A DNA stretch of 64,000 nucleotides from the NCBI GenBank assembly GCA_028015205.1, contig CM051510.1, forward strand, positions 34,286,580 to 34,350,579, in the 5' to 3' direction. Shown here piece by piece: positions 1-10,150 of the stretch. Under the pieces are notes generated by a model. It was not told the DNA's origin. It was given only the letters and a program-made list of their open reading frames with translations, and did not search any database. Each line of letters starts with the position of its first letter. Within the stretch, counting starts at the first letter, position 1. This DNA comes from Mytilisepta virgata (Eukaryota; Mollusca; Bivalvia; Mytilida; Mytilidae). The translations under genes and the position numbers were made by a program.

Positions 1-270
1 AGATTTTAGGTATTAATTTTTACCAAAAACTAATTTTTTTTTATTTTGATCATGTTTACAATTTTATTTCAGATACAAAGTAAACATTGTGAATATATTG
101 TAAATTATACATTTTATTTCAATTTTTTTCACTTAGATTTTTGGTATTAATTTTTAGAAAAAAAATCCATATATTTTTAATATAAAATCATTAATCCTCA
201 ATTTATCTCTGATACAAAATAAATTTCTGAAACTGTCTGTTCCTGTCAATACAGCGTAATTATGAAGAAT
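1..270. repeat. Imperfect ~134-bp tandem duplication, AT-rich
   Basis: The phrase 'ggtattaatttttag/acc' occurs near the start and again about 134 bases later. The phrase 'gatacaaagtaaac' near 68 has a counterpart 'gatacaaaataaat' near 210 at about the same spacing. This suggests a diverged two-unit tandem repeat cut by the window edge. No coding potential is seen. The AT-richness makes chance similarity possible. Confidence 0.4.
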
Positions 271-349
271 GGTCGCCAACTCGTTTGTTATATTATTATT
301 GGTGGTCTGATAATATAATTGTATGTAAATGAAAAAAAAAATGTTTTAT

Positions 350-795
350 ACATGTCATACCTGAAAGATTTCCCTGAGGGTTTAGTTTTTAAAGTTTTAT
401 TAGAAGCGAATTGAAATATATCGTTTGAGTATGTAAAAATGATATTAAATTTATTTTCCAGGTCTCTGTTGTAACACTTTGATGAGGCAAAATTTATATT
501 TTATTTATATGATAATGGATAAAACATACATATTTTAAATTATAAAAAAAGTTCCAAACAAAAACTAAAAATGGTATCTTGTAACTTAAGGATTTTCCAT
601 GAGGATTTAGTTTAAAATCTAAATTAGAAGTGAATTGAAATTTATCGTTTAATCATGAAAAAAATACCATTCTTTTCATTCAGGTCTCTGGTGATGAGAC
701 AAAATATAAATGTTACTTATATGTTAATTTAGAAATCATACGTATATTAAAAAAAAAAAGGATCCAAACCAAAAACTAGAAATAGTATCTTTTGT
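350..795. repeat. Two-unit ~222-bp tandem duplication
   Basis: Three landmarks recur in the same order. 'caggtctctg' is at 459 and 681. 'gatttccctgaggg' at 367 matches 'gattttccatgagg' at 591. 'ccaaacaaaaactaaaaatg' at 553 matches a near-copy at 763. Spacing is 210-224 bp, so the block is a diverged tandem duplication with small indels. No protein similarity is recognised. Confidence 0.65.
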
Positions 796-2680
796 TAAAA
801 CGATATGTTCGTAAATAGTGACAAGAAAAAGTTGTTAAATGGCAACTTTTCATTCGTTGTATTTTTTTAATTAGCATACATGCAAATCTATGAATTATAT
901 CAATTTTGAACAAGCATAATAATATATAACAATAATAATATATAATAATATCGCCATATTTACATTTGGAGGTCAGGGTGCAAAGGTAAAACAAAAAATT
1001 CAACTTTCAAATTCTCGTTATCATTTAATAGATAGATATGAGGTATGTATACATGTTTAAAAAAATTATAAGACCTACCGCATTTGGTGTTGACTGATCT
1101 GGACAATAAATATACCCTGTGAAACGAGAAGTCAAAATGTGTAGACACTTCTCCGATTAACAGGGTAAGGTTACAACCCAGTCAAATTCGTCTCGTGCTC
1201 ACGTGCGTCTGCTCGTCAACTGTCGTCTGCACTGTAAAAGTTTCAAAAGTTTCAAACTGAATGAAGAAATTAGCTTAGCCACACTACTTTCTTACACTGA
1301 ATGACACGATATAAACATTTGACTAGGACAAAAATCAGAGAATGTCCCTTCAGGCGGGATCTTGTTATCTTGTGATCTGTTATAGTGGTTTTACTGCCCC
1401 ATGAGAGACGCTTGTCTTCTCTTACTAGTATGTACACTAAAACAAATAATTACCTTTCACGCATGCTCAGATTATTAAATCCATGTATTGTATCTATAAT
1501 CGTAAAAGAATTAAAACTGACGAAATACCAGATCAAATTTACCAAATGTAACTTTACGACCATCTTAAACTGGTCATCAAAGTATCCAATGTGTTAACAC
1601 CTCTTATATAAAAATCCGATGAACATAAACGCAGCATTAACCTCGATGTTTGATGTACGACTTGGATAATATCGTAAATATATTAACTACACGTTGACAA
1701 TAATTTGGTTCGTTAACCAGACAAGATCCTAACTAAACACCCAAGTCTTGTATTTTCCAAGTTTTACTCCTTTGTTCTATCATGTTTATGTATCTAATCA
1801 CCTCGACATCTAACGAACCTTAGAGATTCTTTATTTTCCCTCTATGACCATAACTCAAGTTGTAAAAGCATTAAATGTGCAAATCGTACATTTTTATATC
1901 TTCGCTGTTTTACATAATATTAAAATATATGACAATAATAAATAAACTCTTTCTAGTGTTATTTTTAATTGGACTTTTATTTCGCAATTACCTTACGGTT
2001 TCAAATTACAAGTTGGAGCTAACTAGGGAGGTCCTTGCAATTTTGAATAAAATATACTCAATAAAATGGTAAAAAGTCCTCAGAACTATTAATAAAATTC
2101 GTAACGTTTGTAATATTTAAAACCCCATGACCATGATTATCTCTACGCAATAAAAGAAATTTAATTTTAATATAATTGACGTGTCGTACAATTTTAAATT
2201 AAACTGCTTATATAGCAGCGAATGTCTTGTATTAAATAAGTAATTAGTTTTTTATAGATATAACATGTATTTTAAAAATAAAGGATTTCAGTGATCAATT
2301 ATAAATTCTCCATTTTATGAGGAACAGATATACACGTATAATTTTCATTCCAAGTGAAAAAGCATAGAGAGAGGGAGGATTGGGGCAAGAAATGAATCTT
2401 TAACTTATAAGTTATTCTTTTTAATACACACACACTGTATACAAATGTACATATTAGGATACTGTCGACATACATGTAATACTGAACACTTTTATTTGCT
2501 AATCACGTGAAGACCACCTTGGAAGCATCTAATTAGTATCCAACTCTCAATTGTACATTTTTCTTTAATCACTAAATGGAAAATTTAGCGTTGATTGCGT
2601 TTTTTTTTTATCAATTAATTAGCATGTATAAAATTATATAATGCCATCGTATTTTTTAAATCAACAATTTCACCCTGGAT
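796..2680. other. AT-rich stretch with no recognisable feature
   Basis: Only short chance open frames are present. I saw no splice-bounded coding block, RNA gene, inverted repeat longer than about 15 bp, or match to the repeat families found elsewhere in the window. Confidence 0.5.
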
Positions 2681-2687
2681 AAAACTA

Positions 2688-4046
2688 GAGGCTCTCAATA
2701 GTCTGTATCGCTCACCTAGATGAACTTTTCACTTTGAGCATGACTAAAATTTTAAGCGTTGCAGTAAATTTGGCTGTTTTTTTCTATATAGGGTTCTATG
2801 TTAAACTAAGTTCGACTGTGCCAGCCATCTTGGTGACAGTCCAGGTCAATGGACTCGTTTCTAAAAGAGAACGATCTAAGGACCATTACTGCTAAGTCTT
2901 GTTCCAGTTGGCTAAGTGGTTTCAGACAAGAAGATTTTTAAATGAATTTTCCCATAGGGTCCTATATGAAACTAAGTTCGGCTGTGGCGTCCATCTTGGT
3001 TGACAATCAAGGTGATGGGACACATTTCTGAAAGAAGACCATCTAAGGACCAATGCTGCCAACTTTAGTTCCAATTGGCTCTGTAGTTTAAGACAAAAAG
3101 ATTTTTGAGTGAATTTCCTATAGGGTCCTATGTTAAACTAAGTTTGGCTGTGGCGGACATCTTGGTTCACAGTCCACGAAAACGGACACATTTCTGAAAT
3201 AGGACCTCCTAAAGACCATTGCTGCCAAGTCGGGTTCCAATTGGTCAAGTGGTTTCAGACAAGAAGATTTTTCAATGAATTTTCCCAAAGGGCCCTATGT
3301 TAAACTAAGTTCGGTTGTGGCGGCCATCTTGTTTGACAGTCGGGGTCATCGAACATAATTCTGAAAGAGGACCATCTAAGTACCAATACTGCCAAGTTTG
3401 GTTACAACTGTACTTGTAGTTTCATAGAAGATTTTTGAAATTCATCCCCCCCTTTTTTCTATTTTTAGTAACAGCAGCCATGTCGGTTGGAAGTCGGCAA
3501 TGCCGGACATAATTTTGGAAGCGTGCCACTCAAGGACCATTCGACCAAAGTTTGGTCCCAATTGGCCCAGTGGTTTCAGAGGAGAAGATCTTTAATGGAA
3601 AGTTTACACCGGACGCTGTCTTTAAAGGGCAAGAACTCCTTTAAGGGGTCAATCAATGATTTTGTTCATGTTGACTTATTTGTAGATCTTATTTTGTTGA
3701 ACAGTTTTGCTGTTTACAGTTTGTCTATCTATAATAATATTCAAGATAATAACCTAAAACTGCAAAATTTCCTTAAAATTAACAATTCAATTGACCGATT
3801 CGTCTGGAAATTTCATGGCAGGTTTTGCTCTAAATGCCTTAGTTTTTTGATATATAAGACAAAAAACTGCAGTTTACCCCTATATTCTATGGTTATCAGG
3901 CGGGGTCTTGTGACATATTTTTTAAAATATTGATGCTTGTGGCCAATTTTGGTTCCAGTAGTTTCAGAGGAGAATATTTTTTGTAAAAGTTAACGGTCGA
4001 CGGACGACGGACGCCAAGTGATAGCTTTGGGTCAGATGAGATAATC
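2688..4046 (+). mobile_element. Element A: 166-bp tandem array with GACGGACG tail (pearl/Helentron-like, non-autonomous)
   Basis: The phrase 'gggtcctatgttaaactaag' (with variants) recurs at 2791, 2957, 3123 and 3290, giving a period of 166-167 bp. Each unit carries 'ggccatcttgg', 'aggaccatctaaggacc' and 'ttccaattggc...gtggtttcagac'. A fifth, decayed unit lies near 3470-3600. The block opens with 'gaggctctcaatagtctg', a weakened form of the starts of elements B and C, and ends with 'gacggacgacggacgccaag' and a decayed hairpin. Non-autonomous bivalve elements of the pearl type have tandem ~160-bp cores, and related Helentron elements end in hairpins. That family assignment is inference; the tandem structure is seen directly. 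The array is open in places, but this reflects the repeat rather than a gene. Confidence 0.65.
3600..3975 (+). repeat. Non-tandem segment between core repeats and tail of element A
   Basis: Between the last 166-bp unit and the GACGGACG tail lies a 375-bp segment without the core landmarks. It contains 'aaagggcaagaactccttta' and 'caagataataacctaaaact'. It ends by rejoining a core-like phrase, 'ggttccagtagtttcagagg'. From memory, segments of this kind recur in mussel repeats; this was not checked. A 148-codon open frame from 3487 crosses it and is treated as an accident of the repeat. Confidence 0.4.
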
Positions 4047-4055
4047 AAAAAGCAC

Positions 4056-4340
4056 AAGAGGGTCGTGGTGTAGTGGTTAGCACATCGGACAATGAAGCCA
4101 AAGATTCCTATTTCGATTTCCGTTAGGGATGAAAATTTCAGGGATCAAATTTGCGTCGCCCTATAAACACCATTTGCGAGGATGATCTGGAGAAAAAACC
4201 TGCTAGTACGTCGGATGGTGAAGAAAAATGGAGAAAGTTAAAAATTCTGGGGCTGTGGATGTCGAAAAAGAGTAGTCTAATATGCCACTACTGGGGCCGC
4301 TCCTGCAACCTCAAAGGAAGTTGGTATCTAGTTTAAGCTA
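4056..4340 (+). mobile_element. tRNA-headed SINE-like element (degenerate)
   Basis: The head reads 'gtggtgtagtggttagcaca', which matches an RNA polymerase III A box. About 40 bases on, 'atttcgatttcc' is a decayed B box (consensus GGTTCGANTCC). The body continues to 'ctcaaaggaagttggtatct' near 4325. No tRNA cloverleaf can be closed, so it is a tRNA-derived repeat rather than a tRNA gene. It lies between element A and a partial related array. No clear target-site duplication was found. Confidence 0.5.
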
Positions 4341-4690
4341 AACTAATAATATACTAAAGAGACACCTAATTATGGAAACTGTGAGCGTTCGTTTCGTCCA
4401 ATTTTACAAAACAGTAGACCAAGAAAAAAATGGGAATCTGTAATACATTTCATCTGAGGTTCTCATTTGTGGAGATAGCACAACAACATGTATATGCCAC
4501 TTTTTTCACTTATTTTCTAAGAAATTGTCTGATTGGGCTAAACTGGAATGCATTATGAAAAAAAAAATTAATAATTTTAATGAATTGAGGTCAAAACATT
4601 CAGGAATTGGAACTTTGAAATTTGGGAACGCTTGTTAGGACTGTATGAATCTTACTTAAAAATAACATATCAAATTTAAATTCCATTCGG
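4341..4690. other. Unassigned AT-rich spacer
   Basis: I see no repeat landmark, coding block or palindrome here; the region separates the SINE-like unit from a partial array. Confidence 0.4.
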
Positions 4691-4699
4691 TATCAGTGT

Positions 4700-5015
4700 A
4701 TAAAATGTTTAGGGAGCAACCATTTGATTTTTGGGGAGTTTGGAATAAGATGCTGTCAAGTTCCAATTTGCTCACTGGTTTCAAACAAGACCTTTCAGTG
4801 AACTTTGCCATTAGGTCCTATGTTAAAACATGTTCGGCTCTGGTGGACATCTTGGTGACGGACCGGGTCATCGGATATAATTTTGAAAGAGGACCACCGA
4901 CCATTGCTGCCAGTTTTTGTTTCAATTTGCACAGAGCTTTCAGGGGAGATCTTTAAAGGAACTTCACGACGACCACGACGGACGACGGACTCCAAGTGAT
5001 GACAATAGCCCGTAG
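4700..5015 (+). mobile_element. Partial copy of the element A family, 3' portion
   Basis: The phrases 'taggtcctatgttaaaacat', 'ggtggacatcttggtgacgg' and 'gaaagaggaccaccgacc' are element A core landmarks. They are followed by 'cgacggacgacggactccaa' and 'gtgatgacaatagcccg', the conserved tail sequence. About one and a half core units are present, and no terminal hairpin is preserved. Open frames on both strands are repeat shadows. Confidence 0.6.
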
Positions 5016-5019
5016 AAGG

Positions 5020-5785
5020 CTTCCATACATAATGCCCATATCAATAAACGTAGAAAGAGTATAGATATAAGTAACTAACAACAAAAAACACTTACCTTTT
5101 GAGATTTTGAGATGATTTTGGATTTTGGCACCTGAAAATAGAATATAAATATTAAAAAAAGAAGATTATAATCAATTCGTATAAGGTTGAGCTTACCAAA
5201 ATGAACGAATGTGGAAATAAAAACAAGACATCGTGTCAGATATACAACATCCTGTTACAATTCAAATTGAAAGGTGTTGGGTATACATCATATGAGACAA
5301 CAACTTACTTGACCACTTGACCAAACATGGTATCAGGTTCATATGGTCCGGCTGATCAGATGGCCTTAAGTGAGGAATAACAGCCCAAATTACAATGTAA
5401 GCATTCAATGAACAAAAGCGAACTCTCCAAGATAGACATAGTAAGTAAAGGAACTATACACTCATTGGCCATTAATGAGTTCCGAATTGTAAAGTTCCCC
5501 CATTCAATTCGTATAAAACTACTTTTTCAAAATACTGTCCCCATGTTATTTTTATTTATTAGATATTTCTCTGCCCACCAATACAAATTTTCCTTAAAAT
5601 CAAACAAAAAATAACTTCACGACAAACCTTTAGAAAATTTTGGTTTTACATGTAATATATAGGACAATTTCGAAGTTGGAACTCATTTATGGCCACTGAT
5701 TGTACATGTACCTTCAAATTCCATATCACAAAGAAATTTAAGATATGTTTATAAAATACAAGATATTATATAACAAAAGGAAATA
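5020..5785. other. No recognisable feature
   Basis: AT-rich sequence with short chance open frames only. None of the dispersed families of this window is visible. Confidence 0.45.
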
Positions 5786-5790
5786 CAGGC

Positions 5791-5890
5791 ATTATTCGTA
5801 ACCACTTACAGACAAGATTTCAATTGGACACAACCTATACCAGGACGTTATACCATTGTTGTCTTGAATTTTATGTCACAGTAAGGAAAC
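5791..5890 (+). mobile_element. Family M palindromic MITE, partial copy
   Basis: The order 'attattcgtaaccacttaca', 'gacaagatttcaattggaca', 'aggacgttataccattgttg' parallels the family M pattern (attcgtaac / gacaaacaagatttc / acgttacgctattgtt). The outer terminus carrying 'gaaacagtaac' is missing or decayed. Confidence 0.5.
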
Positions 5891-6149
5891 GATATTTTAA
5901 CTTCATGAATAAATAAAGGCAGAACTTGTCCGCCCCCAGCATAAATGTACGTGCTCTTGCCAAATTAGGTAGAATGGAGAATGGAAACTGGGAATATGTC
6001 AAAGAGACAACAACCCAACCAAAGAGCAGAAAACAACTCAAGACTATCAATGGGTCTTTAACGCAGCGAGAAAATCCCGCACCTGGAGATCTACATTATA
6101 AAGGGATATAACTCTAACATGGCAAAAGTTCAATATATCAAATTCCAAA

Positions 6150-6159
6150 TTTATTTCTG
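6150..6159. repeat. SINE target-site duplication, left copy
   Basis: 'tttatttctg' is identical to 6418-6427. It lies directly before the tRNA-like head. Confidence 0.8.
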
Positions 6160-6417
6160 GGGGCCTCGGTGGCCGAGTGGTCTAGATAGTTCGTCATGAC
6201 TACTAATGATCACTAGCCTGTCAACGCTGAGGTTGTGAGTTCGAATCTCACCGGTGGCGAGGTGTTTCGACTCCAATCTTAATTGACCCTTAATTTTCCT
6301 ACCGAAGGTAGGTGGTTCTCTCCGGGTACTCCGGCTTCCTCCACCAGTAATAACTGGCTGCCGCAAAATAGCCAAATGTGCTGAAAACGGCGTAAAACCC
6401 CAACTAAACAAACAAAC
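6160..6417 (+). mobile_element. Complete tRNA-derived SINE with target-site duplication
   Basis: The 258-bp element starts with a head resembling a Leu/Ser-type tRNA: A box 'tggccgagtggtctaga' near 6170 and B box 'gagttcgaatctc' near 6238. The body carries 'ctctccgggtactccggctt' and 'ggctgccgcaaaatagcc', a conserved core that I associate with mollusc SINEs (inference). It ends in a simple tail, 'aactaaacaaacaaac'. A perfect 10-bp duplication 'tttatttctg' flanks it at 6150-6159 and 6418-6427, which is direct evidence of target-primed insertion. A 98-codon open frame on the minus strand is a shadow of the SINE, not a gene. Confidence 0.85.
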
Positions 6418-6427
6418 TTTATTTCTG
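6418..6427. repeat. SINE target-site duplication, right copy
   Basis: 'tttatttctg' follows the 'aaacaaacaaac' tail directly and is identical to the left copy. Confidence 0.8.
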
Positions 6428-6820
6428 TTTAGTCTTCCAAAATGCAAAGTAAAAATTTCAAATTATTTGGTAGAACAATACTCAATTTATTAAATGGAAA
6501 CTTCAGTTTTGCATTTTATCCATACAATTGGGCATTCTACCCCAATTCTAACGTCAAGAGCGTATTGAGGTAATAAGCATTGTGTAATAAGTTTCGAAAC
6601 ATTTCGGGCAAAATCTATCATTGTGAGTCCTACACAAATATTATTACCAAACCGAGTAAACACACAGTATTACTGCCATATATCTATATCAGAGAATTGT
6701 ACCCAAAACCAGAATGTAACCAAGGAAACAGACCATAGGTGATCGTGACCAAATAGCAGGCTGAGTCGTGCATGGCTGTTACAAAACCTTTAGTATCCAT
6801 CGACTGGGTATATGATCGAC

Positions 6821-6988
6821 AGGAACAGTAACAAACCTCGTAACTTGTGACAAACAAGATTTTAACTGGATAATGTTTAATTTAACATTACGCTAGAAGT
6901 TGTTATCTTGAAACCAATGCCGTCAAATTAATAATGTAAATCCACTGTAGACAACGCACTGTAGAAATCTTGTTTGTCATTGGTTACC
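6821..6988. mobile_element. Family M palindromic MITE, main part (interrupted copy)
   Basis: The left end reads 'gaacagtaacaaacctcgta' then 'cttgtgacaaacaagatttt'. The right part reads 'agaaatcttgtttgtcattg' then 'gttacc', which is the inverted counterpart. The outermost right terminus expected in this family, resembling 'gttactgtttctgttttga', is absent here. It appears instead about 790 bp downstream at 7781-7817, beyond a fold-back element, so the copy looks split by an insertion. Confidence 0.6.
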
Positions 6989-7780
6989 ATCGTCGGAAAC
7001 CCACGATCGGTGGCGCTTAGGCTTTGCTACACTTACCAACCGTGGGTCAATTCATTCATCTTTTCTGGTTTTTATTAATATTCATGAATTAAATTAACCA
7101 TTGAAATTACTGCTAACAATATAGTGACGTTCTCAAATTTGGAAATCGGAAAAGGGCTTTAGAAAGTAACACGGTGCCCACGTGCGTAATTCAGTTGATA
7201 CATTTTTGTTGTGTAGTGATTCATTTCACGTAATCAGTAACGCATTCTCCTTGAAAATAACAATTCAAAGATACTAATATTAGATACAATAAATTTATAC
7301 TATGCTGTATACGACGCATTTCAAGGAGTTACCTCTCATCAGCAGCATTAAAACCGAAACATTGGGAGGATCAAAAACCAAACTTATTTTAAACAAGAAG
7401 TACTCATAACCAAAAATACCGAAATAGGAAGCCAATTTCAGCTAAGGAGATCTATCATGTGCAATACAAGGAATGAGCCCTTAGTATTTTTATTATTTTT
7501 AAATTATATTAAGCATTAAAACTTGTTTACTTTGTTTGATAACTATATCGAAAATACACTGGAATACCGTACCGGCGATGACATATATCTTGACCCAAAG
7601 CTAGTTTTTTCACCATCACTTGATTGGCTGTATTCCCATTACAGAATCGTGTTGAAACCAATCAAAATGGTTCATTAATTATTCAGGAGAACGAGAAAAA
7701 AAATTAATAAATTGACCTCCGGTCGGTAAGTGTAACAAATCTTAAGCGCGACCGGCCGTGGGTTTCCGACTGGATGATTC
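6989..7780. mobile_element. Fold-back element with ~100-bp inverted arms, nested in a family M copy
   Basis: The left arm at 6992-7090 ('gtcggaaacccacgatcggt', 'acacttaccaaccgtgggtc') is matched in reverse complement by the right arm at 7670-7770 ('acccacggccggtcgcgctt', 'acacttaccgaccggaggtc'). Each arm contains its own smaller hairpin between the acccacg...ggt and accaaccgtgggt segments. No transposase frame is present, so it is non-autonomous. The flanking sequence repeats 'ggttac' on both sides (near 6981 and 7781), a possible 6-bp target duplication. Family is unknown. Confidence 0.65.
7254..7474 (+). repeat. Dispersed repeat R1, copy 1 (221 bp)
   Basis: This segment closely matches 48796-49015 in the same orientation. 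Shared phrases include 'aagatactaatattagata', 'atttatactatgctgtatac', 'agcagcattaaaaccgaaac' and 'aacaagaagtactcataac'. Only scattered substitutions separate them. It forms the interior of the fold-back element at 6989-7780, whereas the second copy has no recognisable fold-back arms beside it. Confidence 0.75.
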
Positions 7781-7817
7781 GGGTTACAGGTTGCTACTAT
7801 TTCTGTTTTGATTCCAA
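7781..7817. mobile_element. Displaced right terminus of the family M copy
   Basis: 'gggttacaggttgctactat' then 'ttctgttttgatt' matches the family M end (gttacgaatattgttactgtttctgttttga pattern). It completes the copy that begins at 6821 if the fold-back insertion is removed. Confidence 0.5.
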
Positions 7818-7914
7818 GCACAATAAGTAACGAGTTGGAGCAGTTGGAAACGAACTGTATCCCCGCACTCCCTAAAATCATATGTTTGAAAAATGGGCAC
7901 ACTTTTTAAAAATC

Positions 7915-8500
7915 TAATTCAAAAACCATACTGCACATCTGCAAACATTGTGTCACAAAACTGTATACAAATAAAATGCATAACATGAAAATGAAAGCGC
8001 TTAAATTTACAACTTCAAAATTCAACCCCTGTGGGCCCCTAGTTTTTAAAATAAAAATTATATAACCTCATTGCACACCTGAAATAAAATGCATAAATCG
8101 AAAAATGAAAGAGAAGTTTTAGTAACATTTTAGGTCACAAGCTTAAATTCACAAGTTCAAAATTCGACCCCTGTGGGCCCAAAGTTTTGAAATCAAAATT
8201 ATAAAACCTTATTGAGCACATACGAGTGTGCGACAATGCTGTATAGAAATGCATGAATGAAAAACGAAAGAGGAGTTAAAGTCGCTAACTTAAATTCGAA
8301 ATTTTCGAAATTCCACCCCTGTGTGCGACAATTTTTTAAAATAAAAATTATAAAACCACATTACGCATATACATATGTGTATGACAATACTGTATAGAAA
8401 TTAAATGCACGAAATAAAAAAATAATGAGGAGTTTAGGTCACAAGAAAGTTTGACGTACGGACGAACAGACGGATAGACGAGGGTCATGACAATATCCCC
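7915..8500 (+). repeat. Tandem array of ~135-150-bp units with GACGGATAGACG tail
   Basis: The phrase 'acccctgtgggccc' (with variants) occurs near 8025, 8167 and 8316. Each is followed by 'aaaataaaaattatataacc'-type text and by 'actgtatagaaat...aaatgcat'. The array ends in 'gacgtacggacgaacagacg' and 'gatagacgagggtcatgaca'. The tail resembles those of elements A, B and C although the unit sequence differs. No coding potential is seen. Confidence 0.6.
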
Positions 8501-9165
8501 AAACTTTCTTCGAAACCAGATTATGTATGTTACTGGCTATTTAGTCATTCCCCCCCCCCTTTTTTTTGTTTACCAAGAACAGTATCCGTAATATTGACAC
8601 AAACGACTTGGACAAAAGTATAACGCAATTTCCGTTTTTAACAAAATAAGGAAATGTTATCTTCTTTGATGCCTAAAAATAGAAATCTAAATCATTTTAA
8701 TTATCGCATGCCTTAGAATAGACATATCCAAGCGCAGCCAGGTATATATTCATCGTTGGTTGTCTGATTATTGCCCACGATGATATTGCCCCGGGCGATA
8801 GTAAAAATTTATTACCATGTCATTTACTTACTACATAAACTTATGTAAATGACGTGTACGCCTGTAGGTGGTTAAGTGTAAACTGAAGTAATTTTATCAA
8901 AAAATAAGTAACGAAAAAATGAAGTTTTATAACCTCCATGGTTAAAAAATATCAAAAACGATATAGGACTTGTGCATGCATGCCTAAACATGGATCTCTA
9001 AGTTTTATTTTTTAGTATTTTCTGCTATAAAAGGAATTCCATTGCCGATTATAAATAAATTGTACCTGTATTGTTATCGTACATAAGATGTTATTATTTA
9101 CGTGAAATAAATTATAATTCCAAACTCGTCGCGGTTCTTTCTTTTCTGTGTTTATAGTATATATA
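8501..9165. other. No recognisable feature; includes short poly-C/poly-T run
   Basis: A run of C followed by T lies near 8551-8568. Otherwise this is AT-rich sequence without repeat landmarks or coding blocks. Confidence 0.45.
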
Positions 9166-9170
9166 GAGAA

Positions 9171-9284
9171 TAATACATGTTAAAATCTGTATCACATGCT
9201 GTATCAACCCGAGAAACCAATGGCCTAAGGGCTGATATTGGTCGAGGTTGATACAGCATGTGATACAGATTTTAACATGTATTA
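9171..9284. repeat. Perfect 39-bp inverted repeat with short inner stem (cruciform-capable)
   Basis: The arm 9171-9209 ('taatacatgttaaaatctgt', 'atcacatgctgtatcaacc') is the exact reverse complement of 9246-9284. The 36-base spacer itself contains 'ccaat...attgg', extending the fold. A decayed relative of the spacer and one arm may lie near 12925-12975 ('ctcgggctgat', 'agggttgataaagcatc'). The arms show no mismatch, which implies recent origin or gene conversion. Confidence 0.85.
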
Positions 9285-9329
9285 TACACTTTATCATATA
9301 TTTAAACATAGTACTTCAAATTTTTCAGA

Positions 9330-9560
9330 CTAAAGTCTACTGCCATAAATGAAATTGATTGAGAAAAATATTTTGTGAAAAAAAAAAAAAAATAGGGGGG
9401 TTGAAAAAAGTCAAATAATAAGGAAAAAAATTGAACAACATTTGTTTTTTTTTAAATTTGACCCCCCAAAAAAAATTCCCCCCCAAAAAAAAAAACAAAA
9501 ACAAAATAGATAAAATTGAAAAAAAAATGAAAAAAGCTATGTGATAAAGGGTAAGCCACG
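9330..9560. repeat. Purine/A-rich low-complexity tract
   Basis: Runs of A interrupted by 'ggggggttg', 'gaccccccaaaa' and 'cccccccaaaa' dominate. The F-rich open frame on the minus strand is a product of the A runs. Confidence 0.6.
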
Positions 9561-9699
9561 CGATAAAGGGCATAACGTCATAGACGTCAAATTCGGACCA
9601 ACATCATGGGCTTTATCGTACAAAATGTATATTCAAAACTCCTGTATTTAGTACCCAATATATGATAAATATATATAATATGTATTCTATGATACAATG

Positions 9700-9837
9700 T
9701 TTAATGCACATCTCGTCGATTTACAACTCATAAGGCCTAAAATGTTGAAAACTAAAAGAATAATCCAAAAACATAGAATAACAAATTTACAATGTCAAAA
9801 TGACCAAAAGGGTTACACCCATATGAAGCCAGGTTTA
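9700..9837 (+). repeat. Family D dispersed repeat, copy 1
   Basis: The order 'gcacatctcgtcgatttaca', 'aaggcctaaaatgttgaaaa', 'aatgtcaaaatgaccaaaag' is the family D signature. It is shared with copies near 28.7, 33.4, 35.3 and 58.3 kb and, inverted, near 41.8 kb. The copy stops within a few bases of the Tc1 element's left end. Confidence 0.65.
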
Positions 9838-9839
9838 TA

Positions 9840-9864
9840 TACTGAACCGCAAAAGAAACGTCGC
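9840..9864 (+). repeat. Tc1 element left terminal inverted repeat
   Basis: 25 bp, beginning 'tactgaaccgcaaaagaaac' and ending 'gtcgc'. It matches the reverse complement of 11355-11379 at 24 of 25 positions. Confidence 0.93.
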
Positions 9865-10095
9865 TTTTTCAAACTGTTAGCAAAATTCAAAATAAATATT
9901 AATTAATGATTTTTATATAATCAGTATTACGATTACATCACCAGGTAAGATTAAATTACCTGTGAATTAAATTTTCGGTTGAATAATTTTCAGTTGATAT
10001 CGTAGAGCGACCGTACCTAAAACCGCTCGTGGGACACACTTGGCGGTAATTTTTCTTAATCTTAAATGTTCGTGAAATTCGTGCTCCTTTATGGG

Positions 10096-10103
10096 TATAA
10101 AAG
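10096..10103 (+). promoter_or_regulatory. TATA box of the transposase gene
   Basis: 'tataaaag' lies 55 bp before the chosen ATG at 10151. An initiator-like 'tcagt' follows at 10131-10135. An upstream in-frame ATG at 10091 overlaps this box and so would lie upstream of the transcript, which favours the 10151 start. Confidence 0.55.
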
Positions 10104-10150
10104 GCCGGAGAAAATTAAAGAGTGTTAGTATCAGTGTTGACACAGAAGCT

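Noticed and set aside
3487..3933. 148-codon open frame, plus strand
   Set aside because: It runs from the last tandem unit of element A into the segment before its tail. Neighbouring units are not open in the same frame, and no domain is seen.
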